A DNA stretch of 5,908 bases from an uncultured Mycoplasmataceae bacterium (lineage in GTDB: Bacteria > Bacillota_I > Bacilli_A > Mycoplasmatales > Mycoplasmoidaceae), in the NCBI GenBank assembly GCA_900316595.1, contig ONDN01000037.1, positions 1 through 5,908 on the forward strand, written 5' to 3'. This document shows positions 1 through 4,937 of the stretch, one piece after another. The notes below the pieces were generated by a model that was given only the letters and a program-made list of their open reading frames with translations, made no database searches and was not told the origin of the DNA. The position numbers were made by a program, and so were the translations under genes. The first letter of the stretch is position 1. Every line of letters begins with the position of its first letter.

Positions 1-178
1 GTTAAGGTATCGTGACAAAAGCGGTGAAACTAAATACTGTCACACACTTAATGGATCAGGCTTAGCCATTGATCGTTTATGGGCTGCTATAGTTGAAAAC
101 TATCAACAAAAAGATGGGTCAATCAAAATCCCTGAACCACTATTAAAATACTTTAATGGTATTAAATTTATAAAGTAA
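1..178 (+). CDS. serS: Seryl-tRNA synthetase, C-terminal end (partial)
   Basis: The window opens inside this gene. The reading frame starts at base 2 and gives the last 58 residues before TAA at 176-178. SerRS is a cytoplasmic class II aminoacyl-tRNA synthetase that charges tRNA-Ser with serine. The visible part contains class II motif 3, seen as [12 protein letters not shown] (the GSGLAxxR signature, whose arginine contacts ATP). It is followed by the typical SerRS ending, [16 protein letters not shown] and a short tail ending in KFIK. Tryptophan is written TGG here. Only one base separates its stop from the tmk start, so the two genes are probably co-transcribed. The N-terminal coiled-coil arm and motifs 1 and 2 lie outside the window. 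Identification is secure from motif 3 and the conserved tail. Confidence 0.95.
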   Translation, partial: LRYRDKSGETKYCHTLNGSGLAIDRLWAAIVENYQQKDGSIKIPEPLLKYFNGIKFIK

Positions 179-179
179 C

Positions 180-813
180 ATGGGTTATTTTATTTCTTTT
201 GAAGGTCCTGATGGTTCTGGGAAAACAACAATAGCTACTGAAGTTGCAAAAATTCTAGAAGTTAAATTTCCTAATAAAGTCGTCTTAACAAGAGAGCCAG
301 GTGGTAAAAATAATATTATTGCTGAAGATATTCGCAATATTTTATTAAATCATGCTGACTATAAAATTGATAAAAGAGCAGAAGCTTTATTATTTGCAGC
401 AAGTCGTGCACAACATGTAAATGATTTTATTTTGCCTAATCTTAAAAAAAAATAAAATTGTTATCAGTGATCGATATATTCACTCTTCATTGGTTTATCA
501 AGGATATGTAAGAGATTTAGGTATTAAAGAAGTATTTAATATTAACAAATTTGCTATTCAAAATGTTTTACCTGACATTGTTATTTTAATCATGTTAGAA
601 CCTGAAAAATGTTTTGAAAGAATTAGACAAAATTCTCGTGATATGAACCGTTTAGATCGTGAATCTATGCAAATGCACAAAAAAGTTTACAAATGTTATC
701 AGAAATTAGCAAAACAATATCCTGATATTATTTACACTATTGATGGTTCAAAAACTATAAAAGAAGTAGTTGATGAAGTAGTAACTATCTTGAAAAAGAA
801 TATTAAGCTTTAG
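180..813 (+). CDS. tmk: Thymidylate kinase, interrupted by a one-base frameshift in a poly-A run
   Basis: Thymidylate kinase phosphorylates dTMP to dTDP with ATP, an obligatory cytoplasmic step to dTTP. The first frame (180-455) carries the P-loop GPDGSGKT (residues 9-16) and REPGG (38-42), then stops at TAA 453-455 after 91 residues. The rest of the kinase continues in another frame to TAG 811-813: DRY, then SSLVYQG, then the Arg-rich lid region RIRQNSRDMNRLDRE. The break is in nine A's (444-452). With eight A's the product is one continuous 210-residue protein reading NLKKNKIVISDRY, the normal family length. Neither half can be an active kinase alone, because the P-loop and DRY are separated. 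The downstream piece has no plausible ribosome site of its own. The ATG at 180 follows serS by one base and holB follows by one base. Whether this is a real lesion, a slippage-rescued gene or a base-calling error cannot be decided here. No clear Shine-Dalgarno precedes the start. Confidence 0.9.
444..452 (+). other. Nine-A homopolymer at the tmk frameshift
   Basis: Nine consecutive A's directly precede TAA at 453-455. Upstream frame: CTT AAA AAA AAA TAA (Leu-Lys-Lys-Lys-stop). Removing one A gives CTT AAA AAA AAT AAA ATT (Leu-Lys-Lys-Asn-Lys-Ile), which joins the two conserved halves of thymidylate kinase. The correction needed is one base fewer in the transcript, or a +1 move by the ribosome. 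Runs of eight A's in holB (1526-1533) and mtaB (5862-5869) leave their frames intact. Confidence 0.9.
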
Positions 814-814
814 T

Positions 815-1621
815 ATGCTCAATAAATTATTAACATCCAAAAATAAACCTAGAGCAATCATTTTTTGTGAGAAAAAATTTTCTGCAATTGATCATGTTAT
901 AAATCAATATATCAAATCAATTATTTGCGAGGTTTTAAACAAAGAAGATGAAAATTGTAAGAAAATTGATAATGGAACATATCGTGATTTAATTATTTTT
1001 GACGGCAGTAAGCAAACAATTAAAAAAGATGATATTAACTACATTCATAATCAATTCTTATATTCTCCATTTGAAAAGTGTGGTAAAAGAATTTACGTAT
1101 TAAAAAATGTAAATAATTCTACAACTGAAGCAATGAATTCATTGCTTAAATTTATGGAAGAACCACCACAATCAACTTATGCAATTTTAACTACTAAAAA
1201 TATTTTTTCTGTTCTTCCTACTATTAGAAGTCGATGTCAAATTTTTCATTTATCAAGTAATTTAAATGATTTTGAAAATAGAATAAAAAAATTTGATTTA
1301 GATAAAAGTCAAAGAGATATTGTTTTAAAAACATATTTTGATTTCGAAGAATTTAAAAAAGACTACGATAATGGATTATTTAATCAATATTATTGTTTTG
1401 TTAACAAACTAATCAAAAACAACAAAAATTTATCAGCAATAAAAGAATTATCAGCAGAATTTAGCAAGATGGATTACAACGATATTAAAAAGATTCTATA
1501 TTTTACGTGTGGATTGATCGAAAATAAAAAAAAGGAAATTGTGCTAATGATTAATGATTTAAATTTATATCCATCAAAAATACTAATTTTTAATCAATTA
1601 TGGGAGATATTAGATGAATAA
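815..1621 (+). CDS. holB: DNA polymerase III delta-prime subunit
   Basis: Delta-prime is the stator subunit of the clamp loader, which opens the beta sliding clamp and places it on primed DNA. The 268-residue protein has the family core LLKFMEEPP (residues 110-118), then an AILTT strand, VLPTIRSRCQ and the SRC motif (139-141) that supplies the arginine finger to the neighbouring ATPase subunit. There is no GxxGxGKT Walker A in the N-terminal part (residues 12-40), consistent with a non-hydrolysing subunit. The zinc module is nearly absent: Cys38 and Cys48 remain where four cysteines are usual. It is shorter than the E. coli protein (334 residues), and the C-terminal third is Lys/Asn-rich and poorly conserved. 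DnaX is the alternative, but it would need a P-loop. The ATG follows the tmk stop by one base, and the end overlaps mnmE by 8 bases, so translation is probably coupled. Identification rests on SRC plus the EEPP block. Confidence 0.88.
   Translation: MLNKLLTSKNKPRAIIFCEKKFSAIDHVINQYIKSIICEVLNKEDENCKKIDNGTYRDLIIFDGSKQTIKKDDINYIHNQFLYSPFEKCGKRIYVLKNVNNSTTEAMNSLLKFMEEPPQSTYAILTTKNIFSVLPTIRSRCQIFHLSSNLNDFENRIKKFDLDKSQRDIVLKTYFDFEEFKKDYDNGLFNQYYCFVNKLIKNNKNLSAIKELSAEFSKMDYNDIKKILYFTCGLIENKKKEIVLMINDLNLYPSKILIFNQLWEILDE
1602..1606 (+). promoter_or_regulatory. Shine-Dalgarno site of mnmE
   Basis: GGGAG lies 7 bases before the ATG at 1614, inside the last codons of holB. It is one of few recognisable ribosome sites in the window. 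It fixes the mnmE start and implies that ribosomes re-initiate within the end of holB. Confidence 0.6.
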
Positions 1622-2945
1622 ATATCCAACAATTGTAGCAAGTGCTACACCATTATTTAAATCTGCAATTCACATGATTCGTATTAGTGGTTGTGATGCA
1701 TATGAAATTGTTAATAAAATAAGTAACACCAAAATAACTAAAAATGGTTATACCATCCAACGTGCAAAGATTTTTGATAATAAGAAATTAATTGATGATG
1801 TGTTAATAATGAAATATATTGCACCACATTCATATACTGGCGAAGATATGGTTGAAATAACTTGTCATGGTTCTCCGTTTATTACCAATAAGATCATTAA
1901 TCTTCTAATAATTAATGGTGCTAAACAAGCTGATCATGGTGAATTTACAAAACGTGCATTTTTAAACAATAAACTGAACTTATTACAAGCTGAAGGTATT
2001 AATAATCTTATTAATAGTAACTCTAATTTTTCTTTAGATATTGCACATAAATCAATTGATAAAAATACATTTGAAAAAATCAATAACATAATAAATTCAT
2101 TATTCAAAATAATAGGTCAAATTGAAGTAAATATAGATTATCCAGAATATGATATTACTGAAAAAATAACAAGAAAAACAATTAAAAACAAACTTGAAGA
2201 AATAATTAAATCATTAAATTCAATTGTAAATGATTCAATCCAAGTAATACCTTATGTGGATGGTATTAATGTCGCTATTATTGGTAAACCAAATGTAGGT
2301 AAATCTTCATTACTAAATGCAATTTTAAAAGAAAATAAAGTTATTGTTTCATCAATTCCAGGAACAACAAGAGATATTGTGCAATATAGTGCAATAATTA
2401 AAGATATTACATACAATTTCATTGATACAGCTGGTATTCATAAACCAACTAATTTAATTGAACAAATAGGTATAAAATTATCCAAGAAAACAATTAAGAA
2501 TGCGCAATTGATATTATTTGTAATTGATGGTAGTAAACCAACTACAAAAGAAGATGATAAAATATATGAATTAATAAAGAATAAAAATCATATTGTTGTA
2601 ATTAACAAAACTGATATTAAGAGAATAAAGCAAAAATATAATGGTGCATTAGTTTCTGCTAAAAATAAAAAAATAGCAAATCTTATCAATGCTATTAATA
2701 AAAAAGCATTAAAATTTGATGGCAATTTTGATACAATTTTGCCAAGTCAGAATGACATTAATTTAATGCAATCTGCAATTAAAACCTTAGAAAATGTATT
2801 AATAGGAATAAATAAGAATCAACCATCTGACTTAATTATTGAAGATTTAAAAACTGCTCATATCAAATTATTGAGCATTTTAGGTATGAATAATGACTTT
2901 GATCTAATTAATGAATTATTCAAAAAATTTTGTATTGGTAAGTAA
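1614..2945 (+). CDS. mnmE: tRNA uridine-5-carboxymethylaminomethyl modification GTPase MnmE (TrmE)
   Basis: MnmE works with MnmG to put the carboxymethylaminomethyl group on U34 of tRNAs that read two-codon families ending in A or G, using a folate one-carbon unit and GTP hydrolysis. The 443-residue protein shows the folate-binding N-terminal domain (IRISG near residue 22, then GEFTKRAFLNNKLNLLQAEG near 115-140), a helical region, and an inserted G domain. The G motifs are GKPNVGKS (224-231), PGTTRD (249-254), DTAG (271-274), NKTD (331-334) and SAK (348-350). It ends in CIGK (440-443), the family's conserved C-terminal cysteine motif. Length and motif set match complete homologues (about 450 residues), so it looks functional. 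It starts inside the end of holB (8-base overlap) behind a GGGAG site. It has no Trp codon of either kind. It closes the first gene cluster; the 58-base gap follows. Confidence 0.97.
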   Translation: MNKYPTIVASATPLFKSAIHMIRISGCDAYEIVNKISNTKITKNGYTIQRAKIFDNKKLIDDVLIMKYIAPHSYTGEDMVEITCHGSPFITNKIINLLIINGAKQADHGEFTKRAFLNNKLNLLQAEGINNLINSNSNFSLDIAHKSIDKNTFEKINNIINSLFKIIGQIEVNIDYPEYDITEKITRKTIKNKLEEIIKSLNSIVNDSIQVIPYVDGINVAIIGKPNVGKSSLLNAILKENKVIVSSIPGTTRDIVQYSAIIKDITYNFIDTAGIHKPTNLIEQIGIKLSKKTIKNAQLILFVIDGSKPTTKEDDKIYELIKNKNHIVVINKTDIKRIKQKYNGALVSAKNKKIANLINAINKKALKFDGNFDTILPSQNDINLMQSAIKTLENVLIGINKNQPSDLIIEDLKTAHIKLLSILGMNNDFDLINELFKKFCIGK

Positions 2946-2946
2946 T

Positions 2947-2968
2947 TAATTTAGTATGTTCTAAATTA
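2947..2968. repeat. 8-bp perfect inverted repeat just after mnmE
   Basis: The arms are TAATTTAG (2947-2954) and CTAAATTA (2961-2968) around the loop TATGTT, starting two bases after the mnmE stop. The stem has one G-C pair and no T-run follows it, so it is a poor intrinsic terminator. It overlaps the place where a -35 box for the efp promoter would sit. It could be a weak terminator, a protein-binding site or chance in AT-rich DNA. Confidence 0.35.
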
Positions 2969-2974
2969 TTAAAA

Positions 2975-2980
2975 TATAAT
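2975..2980 (+). promoter_or_regulatory. Probable -10 box of the efp promoter
   Basis: A perfect TATAAT sits 24 bases before the efp ATG, in the only sizeable intergenic gap. Seventeen to eighteen bases upstream (2951-2957) the match to TTGACA is poor, which is common in mollicutes, where -35 boxes are weak. Transcription would begin at about 2986-2990, giving a short leader that carries the strong ribosome site. This makes efp the likely first gene of a second transcription unit. Confidence 0.6.
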
Positions 2981-2994
2981 ATAAAAAGAACCTT

Positions 2995-3000
2995 GAGGTG
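2995..3000 (+). promoter_or_regulatory. Strong Shine-Dalgarno site of efp
   Basis: GAGGTG is the best anti-Shine-Dalgarno match in the window. Aligned to 16S rRNA it is well spaced for the ATG at 3004. It overlaps the in-frame GTG at 2998, which therefore cannot be the start. A strong site fits an abundant translation factor. Confidence 0.8.
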
Positions 3001-3003
3001 CAT

Positions 3004-3567
3004 ATGTCAGAAATTGTAAATGCTAGAGATCTAAGAGCAGGTAATGTATTCATTTATCACAATAACTTATATCAAGTTATTGAGCATTCTTTTAACAAAA
3101 CTGCAATGCGTCAGGGTATTGTTAAATGTAAAGTTAAGAATTTAAGAACTGGATCAATTACTATAGAAGTTTTAACAAACGAAAAACTTGAAAAAGTAAT
3201 GCTTGAAGTTTTTAAAATGAATTATTCATATGATGATGGTGACAATTGTGTATTTATGGATAATGCAACATTTGAAACAATTGAAATTAACCGCAAAAAA
3301 ATTGAATATGAATTAAAATTTCTTGAAGAAGGAACACCTGTAACAATCAATAAGTATGGTGATGAAATATTGGGTATTTCTCTTCCTGATCAAGTTATTT
3401 GCACAATAGCTAAAGCAGAAGATGCTGTTCAAGGCAATAGTGTAACTAATGCGCAAAAAAAGGCTTGATTAGCATCCGGTCATGAACTAAGTGTACCACA
3501 ATTCATCAAAACTGGTGAAAAAGTCATAATCGATTCCGAAACAGGTAAATATGTTGGAAGAAATTAA
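3004..3567 (+). CDS. efp: Elongation factor P
   Basis: EF-P binds ribosomes stalled at consecutive prolines and promotes peptide bond formation. Read with UGA = Trp, the protein has 187 residues, the normal length. It consists of an N-terminal KOW-like domain (about 1-64, with NLRTGS), a first OB domain (about 66-126, including [15 protein letters not shown]) and a C-terminal OB domain ending [20 protein letters not shown]. The codon at 3466-3468 is TGA (Trp155). Under the standard code the protein would lose its last 33 residues, which hold much of the third domain. ATG 3004 is chosen over GTG 2998 because the latter lies within the Shine-Dalgarno sequence. In an ungapped alignment the tip of the first-domain loop reads NKTAMRQG, with Met35 at the position of the lysine modified in E. 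coli (K34) and B. subtilis (K32). The gene appears to have its own promoter and overlaps the next gene by 17 bases. Confidence 0.96.
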
Positions 3568-3850
3568 AGTAATAAACAAGAACCATAAAGGTTCAATTAG
3601 TCTTTCATGTGAATTAATCAAAAAAGTTATCTTTTTTCTTGCGAAAGACAACATTAATTTCTCAGTAAAAAATGTTGAATTGCAACAAATAAATGAAACT
3701 GCAAAAACCATTTTGATTATTGAATTTGATAAAGGCAAAAAAACTCAATTCTATGGTAATTTAATTACTGACTACTTGAAAAATTTGAATTTGTACATTA
3801 ATTTAAATCTAAATATTACAAACATTAATATCATATTGGTTTTTAACTAA
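3551..3850 (+). CDS. Small Asp23/Gls24 (YqhY)-like protein, tentative
   Basis: This 99-residue protein has no predicted membrane helix or signal peptide. It begins KGSISLSCELIKKVIFFLAKD, resembling the opening strand and helix of the Asp23/Gls24 family. It ends in alternating hydrophobic strands (LYINLNLNITNINIILVFN) like the usual VxxVNVxVxxV ending of that family. In Firmicutes the family member YqhY is encoded directly before nusB, and here too the next gene is nusB. The match is by pattern and position only and key family glycines are few, so the assignment is tentative; cellular role is unknown. The ATG lies 17 bases inside efp, with AGGT (3543-3546) 4 bases upstream, suggesting coupled translation. 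An antisense open frame over 3487-3738 is a shadow. Codon use is AT-rich like the neighbours and there is no TGA codon. Confidence 0.6.
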   Translation: MLEEIKVINKNHKGSISLSCELIKKVIFFLAKDNINFSVKNVELQQINETAKTILIIEFDKGKKTQFYGNLITDYLKNLNLYINLNLNITNINIILVFN

Positions 3851-3859
3851 TACTTTCAT

Positions 3860-4264
3860 ATGACTAATAATACACGTTGACAAAAGAGAATAAAGGTTAT
3901 GAACATTGTGTATTCTGATGTTGTTTCTAACCATACATTAAATAAAGAATTATTACTTAAACAAGCTTTTGAAACTGATAATTTTGATTATGAACAAATG
4001 AAAGTTTTACAGTATTATTTTGATAACCAAAAAACTCTAGAACAAAAAATTATAAAACGTTTAAAACCAACTTGACCTTACCAAAGAATAAATACTTTAA
4101 CTAAAGCAATTATTCTTTCGTCATTGAGTGAATATTATTCACTCAATACTTCATTAGGTATTATCATTGATCAAGCGTTAAAAACTTGCTGTCATCGGGG
4201 ATTAGTACGTGATAAAAAATTTATTAATGCTATGATAGATAGGATTATAAAAGATGAAAAATAA
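3860..4264 (+). CDS. nusB: Transcription antitermination factor NusB
   Basis: NusB binds boxA RNA with NusE (ribosomal protein S10) and modulates elongation and termination, notably on rRNA operons. The gene is visible only when TGA is read as Trp: codons 3878-3880 (Trp7) and 4073-4075 (Trp72). The product has 134 residues, normal for NusB. The N-terminus (TRWQKRIKVMNIVYSDV) matches the basic first helix of NusB. The C-terminal half matches the conserved bundle: RINTLTKAIILSSLSEYY, then IIIDQALKTC and KKFINAMIDRIIK, corresponding to the family's AILLLAxYE, InEAVeLAK and FVNGVLd blocks. ATG 3860 keeps the basic helix; ATG 3899 would delete it. No clear Shine-Dalgarno is seen. It follows the small upstream gene by 9 bases and overlaps the next by 11. 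From memory, M. genitalium also has efp next to a NusB-like gene (MG026-MG027). An 11-bp inverted repeat lies inside. Confidence 0.85.
4123..4147. repeat. 11-bp perfect inverted repeat inside nusB
   Basis: The arms ATTGAGTGAAT (4123-4133) and ATTCACTCAAT (4137-4147) are exact reverse complements with a 3-base loop ATT. Each arm has three G/C bases. It encodes the stretch around Leu-Ser-Glu-Tyr-Tyr-Ser-Leu-Asn of NusB. No T-run follows. It is the strongest stem seen in the window; any function is unproven. Confidence 0.6.
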
Positions 4265-4937
4265 TGATTTAGAAAATCCAATCCAAGAAAATAATGCTCC
4301 TATTAGGAAATTTAGTGCAAGTTACACTCACTACATATTTTTATTGTGCAATTTTATATCAATGTTAGGTTTAGCAATAAGTTTAATTTTTACATATAAA
4401 AACAACCCTGATTTTGATTACAAATTACCTGTAATTATTTGTAATGTTATTTCTCTTACAATATTAGCAGTATTTTTATACCTAGAGTCAAGAATTATAA
4501 TTCCATATAGGTTTCATATTAACCATAAATGATATGGATGATTTATTGCAAGTGCTTTAATGTTTTCATTAATGCTAGTAATTTCAACAATTATTGTCTG
4601 CTTGCCTGTTGAATGATCAAAATTCTGAAGTATTGGCTTATTTGCAGGTTGTATGGCATTTTCTTTAATTACTATTGGTATTTATAAATATGCAAGATTT
4701 CATATTGATAAAGAAATTTATTTAAGAAAAAATGGTATTCAAATTCAAAAAGAAGAAAAAAGCAAATTAAACAATCAACAAGAACAAAAACAAATTGATA
4801 ATATGCCTGACAAAGAATTTAAAAAGATGCATGATAAAATTGATAATTCTTCATCAAATAATAATATTGGCAAAAAAGCAACATCTAACCTAATTGACGA
4901 ATTAGATGAATATGAAGAACCTAAAAAAGAGTTTTAG
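4254..4937 (+). CDS. Unrecognised four-helix membrane protein with charged C-terminal tail
   Basis: I do not recognise this protein. With UGA = Trp it is one continuous 227-residue frame; four TGA codons (4530, 4539, 4614, 4626; residues 93, 96, 121, 125) sit in or beside helices 3 and 4. Four hydrophobic segments are visible at about 29-48, 57-79, 96-119 and 125-147, with no cleavable signal peptide. The N-terminal 25 residues are polar. A tail of about 80 residues (148-227) is rich in Lys, Glu, Gln and Asn, includes a Ser/Asn run near 195-205, and ends in an acidic stretch (DELDEYEEPKKEF). The tail looks disordered. An even helix count puts both ends on the same side, by charge probably the cytoplasm. 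The ATG overlaps nusB by 11 bases with AGGA (4241-4244) 9 bases upstream. The end overlaps mtaB by 32 bases. Nothing in it suggests a transporter or enzyme motif. Confidence 0.85.

Noticed and set aside
421..813. Separate 130-residue gene beginning at ATG 421
   Set aside because: Its first 10 residues are out-of-frame tmk sequence, no ribosome site precedes it, and from Asn91 on it is the missing half of thymidylate kinase. It is better treated as part of a frameshifted tmk.
2998..3003. GTG at 2998 as the efp start
   Set aside because: The codon is inside the GAGGTG Shine-Dalgarno. ATG 3004 is in the same frame, well spaced, and begins where EF-P homologues begin.
3487..3738. Reverse-strand open frame of 83 residues
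   Set aside because: It is antisense to the efp end and the following gene, has no recognisable family feature or ribosome site, and all convincing genes are on the + strand.
3877..3905. TTGACA followed by TATGAA as a promoter for nusB
   Set aside because: It lies inside the nusB coding region, the spacing is only 15 bases, and the second box is poor.
4492..4503. 12-base palindrome GAATTATAATTC
   Set aside because: It is too short and AT-rich to be distinguished from chance in this composition, has no loop and lies within a coding region.
4653..4937. Separate small protein beginning at ATG 4653
   Set aside because: With TGA read as Trp this is in frame with the upstream segment from 4254, and the ATG falls within the fourth membrane helix.
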